This document shows positions 51,734-60,847 of a stretch of 64,000 nucleotides of DNA, in pieces. This DNA comes from Opitutia bacterium (lineage in GTDB: Bacteria > Verrucomicrobiota > Verrucomicrobiia > Opitutales > Opitutaceae). Under the pieces are notes generated by a model. That model had not been told where the DNA came from, ran no database searches, and worked only from the letters and a program-made list of their open reading frames with translations. Made by a program: the position numbers and the translations under genes. Every line of letters begins with the position of its first letter. The first letter of the stretch is position 1. The stretch spans positions 434,001 to 498,000 of the forward strand of contig JACPIT010000009.1 in assembly GCA_016187945.1 (NCBI GenBank). Direction: 5' to 3'.

Positions 51734-54700
51734 GTGAACGAAAACGACGCCTACATCTTCGATGTCGAGCAGCCCCGCGATTGGGTTTTCGCCGGCGAAC
51801 CCGTCTGGGTAGCCGGCTGGTTCGTCTCGAAAATCGGCACGGGATTCTCCGACATCCGGGCGATGATCGACGGCGTGCCGCACTTGGGCATCCTCGGCCT
51901 GCCGCGACCGGAGATCGAAGCGCGCTACCGGCCAGGTTCGCGGCTGCCGCACGCCGGTTTCCTGCTCCGACTCCAGCCGCATCGCGGCGCTCGCGAAGTC
52001 CGGCTCGAACTCCTCGACGCGGACAACCACTGGACCGAATTTTGGCGCACCCCGATCCGCGTGAAACACGGCCCGCGCTCCCCAGGGCGCTACCAACTCG
52101 GCGTGCTGCCCGACCACGCGCACGTCCTGCTGCAGGCGCTGCGCGCCGATCCGTCCGTCGATCTCGCACCGCTGGCCGACACGTTGATCGAGAGCGGCGT
52201 CGCCGTCCCACTCGACACGCTGCCGAACCCGCCGTTTTTCGGCGCGCTCGAGAAACCCGAACTCGTCGGCGGCGTGCAATACGGCAAGGTCCGCGTCGAA
52301 GGCTGGCTCATCCACCGCGAGCAGCGCATCCGCCGGCTCATCGGCAGCACGCACCCCAGCGTCGAAAACGAATTCTCCTACGGCGATCTCCCGCGCCCCG
52401 AAGCCGCGGAACTTTTCCCCGGCCATCCGCACGCGGCCCGCTCGCAGTATTTCGGCCTGCTCGACATCGACGAGAACGTTCCGGGCCCGGCGGCGATCAA
52501 GATGTTCGCCGAACTTGAGGACGGGACGAGTCACTTGGTTTTCACCCGCCGCTTCTACCCGCGCGCATGCCATCTCTGGGAGCGCCCGCTGCCGGCGTTC
52601 GATCGGCGCGTGTTCCTGCGGTGCGTGCTGGCGCTGCGCGCGGCGGCGCAGCGGCGGCGCGTCGAACTCGGCCCCTGGTCGGAGCGCTGGACCGCTCTCC
52701 GCGCCGCTCACGCGCTCTACCGGCGCGAGGCGCCCGCGACGCTGCCGGACCGGACCGCGCCGGATACGTTCGCCGCCTGGCAGCGCAACAACCGCCTCAG
52801 CGGCCGGCTCACGTCGATCCTCCGCCAATCCGCCGCCGCGCTCGGCGAGCGTCCGCGTTTTCAACTGCTCGTCGACGCCCGCGACTGCACCGACCTGCAA
52901 CTCTCCCAACTCGCGACCTCGCTGGCCGGCCAGCTCTATCCGAACTGGGAAGCGCACTTCGTCGGCGCCGAGGCGCGGCCGGGCTTCGACCCGCGCTGCC
53001 GCTGGCATCCGCTGCCGGGCGCGGGCGAAATTGCAGCGCATCTGAACACGCTGCTTCGCGCCGGAACGGCCGAGTTGGTCACGCTGCTGCCGGGCGACGC
53101 CCGGCTCTCTCCTGACGCGCTGGTCGAGATCGCCGAGCGCTTCGCCGCGCGGCCCGAGCTGGAGCTGGTCTACACCGACGAGGATGCGATGGACGACGCC
53201 GGTTCGCGCTCCGAGCCGTGCTTCAAACCGGAATGGAGCCCCGCGCTGCTGCTCTCCGGCCTTTTCCCCGGCCACCTCGCCGTCGTGCGCCGGGAAAAAC
53301 TGATCGCGGCCGGCGCGTTCCGTCCCGAGTTCGCCCACGTCGCGTGGTTCGACGCGTTACTCCGCCTCAGCGACCGCTGGACGGACGCTCACGTCGCGCA
53401 CGTCGCGCAGATTTGCTACCACCGGCGCGCCGGGCGCCCCGGCCCGCTGACCGCGACCGGCCCCGCGATCGAAGAAGCGCGCCTCGCCCTCGTCGACACG
53501 ATGATCCGCCGGCACTGGTCCGCCGCGCCCTTTTTGCCGGCCGCGGCGCACGCGCGGCGCGAGAACTTCCATCAACTCCGCTGGAGCGGCGACGTGCTCG
53601 CGCAGCTTCCCGTCACGATCGTCATCCCGACGCGCGACCGGCTGCACCTCTTGCAGGAATGCGTCGAGCTGCTCGAGGAAACCGTCGACTGGCGCTGGGC
53701 GAAACTCGTCATCGTCGACGATCATTCCCGCGACACCGACGCGCTGCGCTACCTCGAACGCATCCAGACTCGCCCCGACCTGCGCTGCGTCGTCGTGCGC
53801 ACTCCGGACGCGCAGGCGCCGTTCAACTACTCGCGCCTCGTCAACGCCGCGCTGCCGCACATCGACACACCGCTGGTGCTGCACCTCAACAACGACATCG
53901 ACGCGCTGGAGCCCGGCTGGCTCGAGGAGATGGCGGCGTGGTTCCGCCAGCCGGACGTCGGCGTCGTCGGAGCGAAACTCGTTTTCCCGGACCGGACGCT
54001 CAATCACACCGGCATCTTGATCGGCCCGCACGGCGGACTCGCCGACACGCCGTGGGCGCGGCGCGCCGAGGCGGAAGTGCCGCCACTCTGGCATGCGGTC
54101 GCGCGCGAGGTCTCCGCCGTGACGGGCGCGTGCCTGCTCACCCGCGCCGATCTCTATCGCCAGCTCGGCGGATTCGAGGAACGCGATTTCGGCGTCGCCT
54201 ACAACGACGTCGACTATTGCCTGCGCGCCCGCGCCGCCGGCTACCGCGTGATCTACACGCCGCAGGCGAAGCTCATGCACTTTGGCAGCGCGACGCGCGG
54301 CGTGACTTTCGACGAAGCCGAGCACCTCGCCTGGCTCGATCGCTATGCGGGCTACCGCGACGCCTGCTTCAGCCGCCAGTGCGAGCTGCACGGGACCGAA
54401 ATCCGCTGCGCACCCGCCGCCGGCGGCCGGCCCGAGCGGGCGCGGCCGCTCGAGGTGCTGCTGCTCACACACAACCTCAACCTCGAAGGCGCGCCGCTGT
54501 TCCTGCGGGAATACGCGACGCATCTCGTGCGCGCGCAAGGCTGGCGCGTGACCGTCCTCGCCGGCCAGGACGGCCCGCTGCGTTCCGACTACCAGCAGCT
54601 CGGCGCCGAGGTGATCGTCGCCGACGAGGCCGCTCTGCTACGGAGCGCGAACGAGGAGATTTTTCACCAGCGCCTCGGCGAAATCTCCGGACGCGTCGAT

Positions 54701-55606
54701 TGGGACCACGTCGACCTGGTCGTCGCCAACACGCTGCTCTGCTTCTGGGGCGTGCTGCTCGCCCGTCGCGCCGACCGCCCGAGCCTGCTCTACATCCACG
54801 AAAGCACGTCGGTGTTCCGGGCCTTCGAGACGAAACTCGCGCTCCCGTTGCACTCGCTCGTGCACGAAGCGCTCCAGCAGAGCACGCGCACGCTGTTCCT
54901 GTGCGAGGCGACCCGCCGCTACCACGCCGACGACGACCGCGGCAACTTCGCGATCGTGCCGAGCTGGATCGACCTCGCGCAGGTGCAGTCCTTCCGCGCC
55001 ACGCACGACCGCGCGGCGCTCCGGCGCAAACACGGCCTGCGGGACGACGAGGTCGTCGTCGCCAACATCGGCACCGTGTGCGAGCGCAAGGGCCAGCACG
55101 TCTTCCTGCGCGCCATCGCGCATTTCAACCGGCACTACCGCGGCGCGGCGCCGGTGCGCTTCCTCCTCGTCGGCGCGCGGCCCGGCATTTACCTCGAACT
55201 GATCGAGCGCGACATCGCGGCGCTCGGCCTGACCAACCTCACGCTCGTGCCGGAGACGCGCGAGGCCTTCGATTTCTTCGCGGCGGCGGATCTTTTCGTC
55301 TGCACGAGTTTCGAGGAGTCGTTCCCGCGCGTGGTGATGGAGGCGATGGCGTTCCGCACGCCGATCGTCTCCACCGACGTGCACGGCATCCCGCAGCTCA
55401 TCGGCCAGCGGCAGGACGGCTATCTCGTGCCGCCCGGCAACGCCGTCGCGCTGTCGCGCCTGATGCTGACTTGCCTCGCCAAGGAGCGCAGCGGCAAGTC
55501 GCTCGCGCCGGCCGCGCACTCGAAGATCCGCCGTTTCCACGACGGCGCGCAGGTGCTGCCCCGCCACGCCGACCTCGCCCGCGAGGCCTGGCTGGCGCAC
55601 GACTGA
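51734..55606 (+). CDS. Giant glycosyltransferase GW-GW-GT2(degenerate)-GT2-GT4 (array member 5)
   Basis: A 1290-residue protein with the same five-domain order as the array leader. The GW domains are at ~18-110 (PVWVAGWFVSKIG, LPRPEIEARY) and ~170-276 (VRVEGWLIHREQR, LPRPEAAELFPG). The first GT2 domain (~376-610) has lost its catalytic features: LLVDARDCTDLQL replaces the VVVPAYN start, VGAEA replaces ADDAS, and LLPGDARLSPDAL replaces LLDHDDVLPHDAL, although a later TDEDAMDD is kept. The second GT2 (~627-880: TIVIPTRDRLHLL, HLNNDIDAL) and the GT4 domain (~905-1290: THNLNLEGAP, ERKGQHVFL, Glu1195/Glu1203) look intact. Start is GTG 51734; no suitable ATG exists. Confidence 0.86.
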   Translation: MNENDAYIFDVEQPRDWVFAGEPVWVAGWFVSKIGTGFSDIRAMIDGVPHLGILGLPRPEIEARYRPGSRLPHAGFLLRLQPHRGAREVRLELLDADNHWTEFWRTPIRVKHGPRSPGRYQLGVLPDHAHVLLQALRADPSVDLAPLADTLIESGVAVPLDTLPNPPFFGALEKPELVGGVQYGKVRVEGWLIHREQRIRRLIGSTHPSVENEFSYGDLPRPEAAELFPGHPHAARSQYFGLLDIDENVPGPAAIKMFAELEDGTSHLVFTRRFYPRACHLWERPLPAFDRRVFLRCVLALRAAAQRRRVELGPWSERWTALRAAHALYRREAPATLPDRTAPDTFAAWQRNNRLSGRLTSILRQSAAALGERPRFQLLVDARDCTDLQLSQLATSLAGQLYPNWEAHFVGAEARPGFDPRCRWHPLPGAGEIAAHLNTLLRAGTAELVTLLPGDARLSPDALVEIAERFAARPELELVYTDEDAMDDAGSRSEPCFKPEWSPALLLSGLFPGHLAVVRREKLIAAGAFRPEFAHVAWFDALLRLSDRWTDAHVAHVAQICYHRRAGRPGPLTATGPAIEEARLALVDTMIRRHWSAAPFLPAAAHARRENFHQLRWSGDVLAQLPVTIVIPTRDRLHLLQECVELLEETVDWRWAKLVIVDDHSRDTDALRYLERIQTRPDLRCVVVRTPDAQAPFNYSRLVNAALPHIDTPLVLHLNNDIDALEPGWLEEMAAWFRQPDVGVVGAKLVFPDRTLNHTGILIGPHGGLADTPWARRAEAEVPPLWHAVAREVSAVTGACLLTRADLYRQLGGFEERDFGVAYNDVDYCLRARAAGYRVIYTPQAKLMHFGSATRGVTFDEAEHLAWLDRYAGYRDACFSRQCELHGTEIRCAPAAGGRPERARPLEVLLLTHNLNLEGAPLFLREYATHLVRAQGWRVTVLAGQDGPLRSDYQQLGAEVIVADEAALLRSANEEIFHQRLGEISGRVDWDHVDLVVANTLLCFWGVLLARRADRPSLLYIHESTSVFRAFETKLALPLHSLVHEALQQSTRTLFLCEATRRYHADDDRGNFAIVPSWIDLAQVQSFRATHDRAALRRKHGLRDDEVVVANIGTVCERKGQHVFLRAIAHFNRHYRGAAPVRFLLVGARPGIYLELIERDIAALGLTNLTLVPETREAFDFFAAADLFVCTSFEESFPRVVMEAMAFRTPIVSTDVHGIPQLIGQRQDGYLVPPGNAVALSRLMLTCLAKERSGKSLAPAAHSKIRRFHDGAQVLPRHADLAREAWLAHD

Positions 55607-55669
55607 GCAGCGGGCAAGAGGCCGGGAGTATCGCGCTCCGTTCCCGTTTCCGCACCTCGGCGCGGCGAG

Positions 55670-55733
55670 GGCAGGGCGGCGACTCCGCTCGCCGCCGAGG
55701 ATTTGCGGCGCGGAGCGGAGTCCACGCCCTGCC
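55670..55733. repeat. Imperfect palindrome with 21-base arms (REP-like hairpin)
   Basis: Arms 55670-55690 and 55713-55733 are inverted copies with 19 of 21 matches (GGCAGGGCG, two unpaired bases, GACTCCGCTC). The 22-base loop holds a further GCCGC/GCGGC pair (55691-55695 and 55705-55709). It lies in the 252-base spacer after the transferase array. There is no T-run, so it is not a classic intrinsic terminator; it resembles dispersed palindromic elements of intergenic DNA, and could also stabilise or end the upstream mRNA. Confidence 0.7.
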
Positions 55734-55858
55734 TTGCATGCTGCCGCGCTTGCTCAAGGGACGCGCGGAACTTCCGGGACCGCGTCCCCAAGTATCAGTC
55801 CGTATTTCGAGCGTCACGAAATGGCGGTTTTCTGTTCCTCACGTGTCCTTTTTTAATC

Positions 55859-57925
55859 GTGAGCCCACCCGCAGTCTCTGCCCCACCGCCCGTCGCCTTC
55901 GCTTCAGTCCGGCGGCACGTATGGTTCGTCGCGATCGCCGTGACGATCCTCGCGCTGACTTTCGCCGCCCATACACAGCACGCGTGGGAGGACTACTACA
56001 TCACCTTCCGCAGCAGCAAAAATCTGGTGCAGGGCAACGGCCTCGTGTTCACGCCGGGCGAGCGCGTGCACACCTTCACGTCGCCGCTGGGCGTGCTGCT
56101 GCCTGCGTTGGCGAGCGCGCTGGCCGGCGCTCGCTCGGATGGCGCCGCGCTGTGGCTTTTCCGGATCATGAGCGCGGTCGCTCTCGGCGGCGCCGCCGCC
56201 TTCGTCTTTGTCGGCTTGCGCCGGTTGCGCGTCGGCGCCGTCGCCCCGTGGATCGGCGCGGGTGCGCTCGGACTCGAGGCGAAGGTGCTCGATTTCAGCA
56301 CCAACGGCATGGAGACGGGATTCCTGCTGCTCTTCCTCGCCTACGCGTTCTGGGCGTTGTGCGCCGCGGAGACGGCGCCATGGCGACATCTCGGCGCGGC
56401 GTGGGCCGGCATCATGTGGACGCGTCCCGACGGGTTCATCTATATCGGGCTGCTCGCGGGAGGCTTTGGCCTGTTCAACAGCTTCGGCGAACGCCGTGTG
56501 CATTGGCGCGAAAATCTCCGCCTGCTGCTCAAGGCCGGACTCGTCTGCACGCTGCTCTATCTGCCGTGGTTCGTCTGGGCCTGGACCTACTACGGCTCGC
56601 CGGTGCCGCACACCATCGTCGCGAAAGGCTCGCTGAACCCCGCGCGCACGCTCGGCGGATTCCTGCAAACGTTCGCGCTGCTTCCGCTCCGCATGTGGTC
56701 GGGCCAAACCACCGTCGAGGGCGCGCTGATGCCGACCTACTATCAGCCGGCGGGCTGGCCGCTGCTCTGCCTTTACTCTGCGCGCGGCTTCGGCGCGATC
56801 GCGCTGCTCGCGTGGCTCTGGCCGAGATTTCCAGCCCCGGTCCGCGCGGCTTCGCTGACGTTTCACGGCGCGCATGCCTACCTGACCTATTTCCCGTTTT
56901 ATCCGTTCCCGTGGTATTTTCCGGCCACGGGAATTCTCTGCGCCATCGTCTGCGGCGGCGTGCTCGGCGCCGCGATGCAGCCGGGGAGCAATCCGCGGGG
57001 GCTCGCCCGGCTGGCGCGCTACGCGGGCATCGCGCTCGTCGCCTGGCTGGTGCTGCTGGAGACGGGCCTGACGCTGGCTTCCGCCGTGCAGATGCGCGCC
57101 AAGCAGCGCCTCGTCTATAGCGGCAACTTGGAACAAATCGGCCGCTGGCTGAAGCAAAACGCCAAGCCGAACGACTACGCCTTCATGGAGCCGCTCGGCT
57201 ACATCGGCTATTTTTCCGGCCTGCGCACGCACGACTTCCCCGGTCTCTCGTCGCCCCGGATGGTCGAGGTCCGCAAGGGCGGCAACGGCTGGGGCCGCAT
57301 CCTCCTCGAACTCGCGCCGGAGTGGGTCGTGCTGCGCGATCCGGAGGCGGAGCGCATCCGCGCCGAGAATCCGGATTTGCTGACCAACCTCTATCGTCCG
57401 GTGCGCGATTTCGATGTCCGTCCCCAGGTCGCGGCAGCGCGCATCCCCGACCATTTCATGCTGAATTTCGACGCCCACTTCACGTTGTATCGCCGGGCGA
57501 TCCCGACGGCGCCCGACCACGCGATCGTCAACATCTATCACCCGTTCGGTTCGGAGGCGCCGATCACCGTGATCGATAATGTCCGCGTGCACATCGTGCA
57601 TGCGCCCGGAACGATGTCCGTGCGCGTGCCGGAGGACGCACTGGAGGCCGAGATCCGCTTCGGTTTCGTATCCGACGCGTATGCCAAGGAGCCGAAGACC
57701 GACGGCGCCACCTTCCGCGTATTTTGGGCCGACGGTGCGATGGTGAAGGAGCTGGCCTCGCGCACGCTCGATCCGGTGAACCGGCCCGGAGACCGCGGCC
57801 TGCAGACGTTCAAACTCCCGCTGCCCGCCTCGACCTCGGGACGCCCGCGCCTGCTGCTGAACACGCGGCAAGGGCAGACGATGACGAAGGACTGGACCGG
57901 CTGGAGCTCGCCGGTCTACCGCTGA
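55859..57925 (+). CDS. GT-C membrane glycosyltransferase, WEDYY type, with C-terminal beta module
   Basis: A 688-residue membrane protein if started at GTG 55859; the frame extends 52 codons upstream into low-quality sequence and has no ATG near the first helix (about 21-37). The first outer loop is WEDYYITFRSSKNLVQGNG (43-61) then FTPGERVHTFTSPLG, the 'DD.YI..R...NL..G.GLV.N.GERV....SPL' pattern of a GT-C group that includes mycobacterial arabinosyltransferase AftB. About ten helices follow, then a soluble part ending in a beta module: VHIVHAPGTMSV, KTDGATFRVFWADG, TLDPVNRPGDRGLQTFKLPL, KDWTGWSSP. It heads a group of three close relatives. Confidence 0.78.
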   Translation: MSPPAVSAPPPVAFASVRRHVWFVAIAVTILALTFAAHTQHAWEDYYITFRSSKNLVQGNGLVFTPGERVHTFTSPLGVLLPALASALAGARSDGAALWLFRIMSAVALGGAAAFVFVGLRRLRVGAVAPWIGAGALGLEAKVLDFSTNGMETGFLLLFLAYAFWALCAAETAPWRHLGAAWAGIMWTRPDGFIYIGLLAGGFGLFNSFGERRVHWRENLRLLLKAGLVCTLLYLPWFVWAWTYYGSPVPHTIVAKGSLNPARTLGGFLQTFALLPLRMWSGQTTVEGALMPTYYQPAGWPLLCLYSARGFGAIALLAWLWPRFPAPVRAASLTFHGAHAYLTYFPFYPFPWYFPATGILCAIVCGGVLGAAMQPGSNPRGLARLARYAGIALVAWLVLLETGLTLASAVQMRAKQRLVYSGNLEQIGRWLKQNAKPNDYAFMEPLGYIGYFSGLRTHDFPGLSSPRMVEVRKGGNGWGRILLELAPEWVVLRDPEAERIRAENPDLLTNLYRPVRDFDVRPQVAAARIPDHFMLNFDAHFTLYRRAIPTAPDHAIVNIYHPFGSEAPITVIDNVRVHIVHAPGTMSVRVPEDALEAEIRFGFVSDAYAKEPKTDGATFRVFWADGAMVKELASRTLDPVNRPGDRGLQTFKLPLPASTSGRPRLLLNTRQGQTMTKDWTGWSSPVYR

Positions 57926-58242
57926 GCGAAGGCGGAGCGCGGCTCCGGCCGAGAGATCGTCGCCCAGCCGTCGCCGCGCCGAAGGCCGATGCCGCCTGGG
58001 CGCGCAACGCCCGCGCCCTGTCGCGCCGACCTTGGCGCGGGCCCGCCCTCGCCCGGACGCTTCCCCCGCAGCGCGAAGCACGCGACGCAGCGTGGTAGCG
58101 GCATTCGTGAGAATTTCGCCGCCGCCGAGGCGCGAAAACCTCACGGTTTCCGCTACGCAGTGAAATATCCGGGGCCGGGCCGCGCCTCGCTTGGAGGCTT
58201 GATGCCGCTCCCGCTCCCACCCTTAGTAGCCCGTTCGTCCTC
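57926..58242. other. 317-base non-coding spacer with small hairpins
   Basis: No convincing gene is present. Directly after the upstream stop a 6-base stem (CGGAGC at 57933-57938, GCTCCG at 57942-57947) could form with a 3-base loop, and a second hairpin pairs GCGAAAACC (58132-58140) with GGTTTCCGC (58145-58153), 8 of 9 matching around TCAC. Neither has a T-run. It is the longest gap in the window, so a promoter for the next gene is plausible, but none could be identified. Confidence 0.4.
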
Positions 58243-60726
58243 ATGAATCGTTCCGAAAAGTTCGCGCCCAGCGCGGTCGTGTTTCTCGTCGCCGCCGCCA
58301 TCGCGCTCGGCTTCGCGCTCTACACGAATCATGTCTGGGAAGATTACTACATCACCTATCGCTCGAGTCGGAATCTCGCGACGGGCCACGGGCTGGTCTT
58401 CAACCATGGCGACCGGCTGCACACGTTCACCTCGCCGCTCGGTGTGCTGCTGCCCGCGGCGGCGAGCCTGCTCACGGCCAACACGTCGGACGCGGGCGCG
58501 CTGTGGATTTTCCGCTTCATGTGCGCCGCGGCGCTCGGCGGCGCGGCGATGCTGCTGTTCCGCCTCGCGCGCCGGTCCAGCTACCTTCCGCTCGCGCTCG
58601 CGATCGTCGTGGGCGGCTTGCTGACGGACGCCAAGACCCTCGACTTCACCATCAACGGCATGGAGACGGCGTTCATGCTGCTCTTCATCGCCTACGCGTT
58701 CTGGGCCCACCTGACCGCCGGGCCGCGGCAATGGGCGCATCTCGGCGCGGCGTGGGCCGGGCTGATGTGGACACGCCCGGACAGCTTCATCTACGTCGGC
58801 CTGATCGCGGCGGGGTTCTGGCTGTTCGACGCCGACCCGTCGACCGGTGCCGACCGCCGGGCGCAACTGCGGCTTTTCGTCCGCGCCGGACTGCTCACGA
58901 CCGCGCTCTATCTTCCGTGGTTGCTCTGGGCCTGGGCCTACTACGGCACTCCGGTGCCGCACACGATCGCAGCGAAAGGCGGCATCGGCGACCCGCACAC
59001 GATCGGCGGACTGCTCCGCACCGCGGCGACGTTGCCCTGGCTGGCCTGGGCAAAGTCGTCGTCGCTCGAGCTCACCTTCCTGCCGTCCTACTATATGATC
59101 GGCGGCTGGCCGGACGCGGTCGTCTTCGTCTCGCGCACGCTCGCGACGATTTGCTCGCTCCTGTGGCTGCTGCCGATCCTGCGCTCGTGGGCGCGCGTCG
59201 CGTCCTTCGCGTTTTTCGGCGCGCACGTCTACCTCACCTACTTCCCGTATTTTCCGTTCCCGTGGTATATCCCGAGCACGACCGTGCTGGCTTTGATCGC
59301 GCTCGGCGGCTTCGTGCAATGGCTGGCGGCGGACGCTTCCGCGCCGCACGCGCGCCGCGCACTCGCGCTGGCGCTCGCGGCGCTCCTGCTCGTCCCGAAC
59401 GTTTGGTGCGTCTGGGCCGTGGCGCGGCAGGTCCGCAGCCAGCAGCAAATCGTGGAGGACGGCAACCGCCGCAAAATCGGCGAATGGCTGCGCGCGCAAT
59501 CCCAGCCGGGCGACACGGTGTTCATGGAGCCACTCGGCTACATCGGCTTCTTCTCGGGGCTGAAAACCTACGACTGGCCCGGCATGTCGTCGCGCGAAAC
59601 GGTCGCCGCCCGCGCCGAAGTCGGCGCGTCGTGGGGCGCCATCCTGCGCTATCTGCAACCCTCGTGGATCGTCCTGCGCCCGTTTGAAGTGCCGCGCGTC
59701 GAGCGCGAGGCGCCGGGCTTCCTCCACAATTTCTACTCCGTGGCGCAGGAGTTCGATCGTTCCGCCGAGGTCGCCCGGCTCGACGTGCACGGTCGGCGCT
59801 ATCTCGAGCACGACGCCCACTTCATCGTCTATCGGCGTCGCCCCGCGCCGCTGGAGGATCCGGCCGAAATCAAGCTGCGGAATTGCGACGAGCCGGTCGC
59901 GCCGACCCGTCGCCAAGTATCGGCCAAGGCTTTTCGCACCGAGTTCAACCTCCGCAACGTCTCCGTGGTCGGCGCGCCCTCCGTCGTCGTCTTTCCGCTT
60001 GGCGACGACGCCGCGACGCTCACCGGCGGGCTCGGCCAGCTCGACCGCGACTGGTTCGAGCGCGCCGCGCCGCTTGCGGTCCGCTTCCGCATCACGCTCG
60101 TGCGGGCCGACGGCACGGAGGTGCCGCTCCTCGATCGCTCGCTCAACCCCGCGGCCGCCCCGGAAGACCGCGGCATCCGCGACTTCAAGCTCGCGCTGCC
60201 GTGGCCGACGCGCGGCGAGCTGCGCTTCATCACCGAAGGCCCGGCGCGGGCGAATCCGTTCTGGGCCGACCTCGCGGTCACCCCCCTGCGCGCGGCGCTC
60301 GACTTCGAGGGCCAACGCGTGCCGCCGGTCGCGAGTCGCGCGCAGTTCGGTTTGGCCAACACGGAGGAGGAAGGCCTGCCGTGCCTCTTCGCGCACGCTC
60401 CGTCCGAGCTGGTCTACCCGTGGCGCGACGGCATGAACCATCTCGACCTGCGCTTCGGCATCCTGCGCGCCGCGTTCACCGGCGGCCGCAGCACGGAAGG
60501 AGTCGTGTTCGTCGTCGAGGCCGAGCAAACCGACGGCACGCGCCGCGATCTGTTCCGGCGGCATCTCGACCCGTCCCGCGTGCCGGCCGATGCCGGCGCG
60601 CAAACGGTCAGCGTCGCGATTCCCGCGCTGCCCGGCGGCCGCATTCGTCTTCGCACCGAACCGCCCGTTGCCGGGCACGTCGCCAACGCGTGGAGCTACT
60701 GGGCCGATTTCCGCGCACGACGTTGA
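58243..60726 (+). CDS. GT-C membrane glycosyltransferase, WEDYY type, with two C-terminal beta modules
   Basis: This 827-residue protein has VWEDYYITYRSSRNLATGHG (31-50) and FNHGDRLHTFTSPLGVLLP, candidate acidic residues Glu33/Asp34, and about ten helices to about residue 400, including YFPYFPFPWYIPST. It is ~140 residues longer than its two relatives because the C-terminal beta module is present twice: ~555-690 (VRADGTEVPLLDRSLNP, EDRGIRDFKLALP) and 696-827 (PCLFAHAPSELVY, STEGVVFVVEAEQTDG, HLDPSRVPADAGAQ, AWSYWADFRA). The second copy is closer to the module of the YRQ-type protein at 36626 than to the first copy. It starts at ATG 58243. Confidence 0.78.
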   Translation: MNRSEKFAPSAVVFLVAAAIALGFALYTNHVWEDYYITYRSSRNLATGHGLVFNHGDRLHTFTSPLGVLLPAAASLLTANTSDAGALWIFRFMCAAALGGAAMLLFRLARRSSYLPLALAIVVGGLLTDAKTLDFTINGMETAFMLLFIAYAFWAHLTAGPRQWAHLGAAWAGLMWTRPDSFIYVGLIAAGFWLFDADPSTGADRRAQLRLFVRAGLLTTALYLPWLLWAWAYYGTPVPHTIAAKGGIGDPHTIGGLLRTAATLPWLAWAKSSSLELTFLPSYYMIGGWPDAVVFVSRTLATICSLLWLLPILRSWARVASFAFFGAHVYLTYFPYFPFPWYIPSTTVLALIALGGFVQWLAADASAPHARRALALALAALLLVPNVWCVWAVARQVRSQQQIVEDGNRRKIGEWLRAQSQPGDTVFMEPLGYIGFFSGLKTYDWPGMSSRETVAARAEVGASWGAILRYLQPSWIVLRPFEVPRVEREAPGFLHNFYSVAQEFDRSAEVARLDVHGRRYLEHDAHFIVYRRRPAPLEDPAEIKLRNCDEPVAPTRRQVSAKAFRTEFNLRNVSVVGAPSVVVFPLGDDAATLTGGLGQLDRDWFERAAPLAVRFRITLVRADGTEVPLLDRSLNPAAAPEDRGIRDFKLALPWPTRGELRFITEGPARANPFWADLAVTPLRAALDFEGQRVPPVASRAQFGLANTEEEGLPCLFAHAPSELVYPWRDGMNHLDLRFGILRAAFTGGRSTEGVVFVVEAEQTDGTRRDLFRRHLDPSRVPADAGAQTVSVAIPALPGGRIRLRTEPPVAGHVANAWSYWADFRARR

Positions 60727-60847
60727 GACGGCGCGCGACAGAGTAGCGGGTTTCTCCGTCCCGATTGTCCCCACGGGTCTGACCGGCGCGTTGAGTGCAA
60801 CCTTGCTCAGGCCTTTTCTCCGTGGCAAACGCACCTGCCCGAGTCTC

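Noticed and set aside
57989-58246. An 85-codon frame in the longest spacer, ending with an ATGA overlap on the next gene
   Set aside because: Proline/arginine/alanine-rich with no motif; the overlap arises automatically wherever ATG is followed by A.
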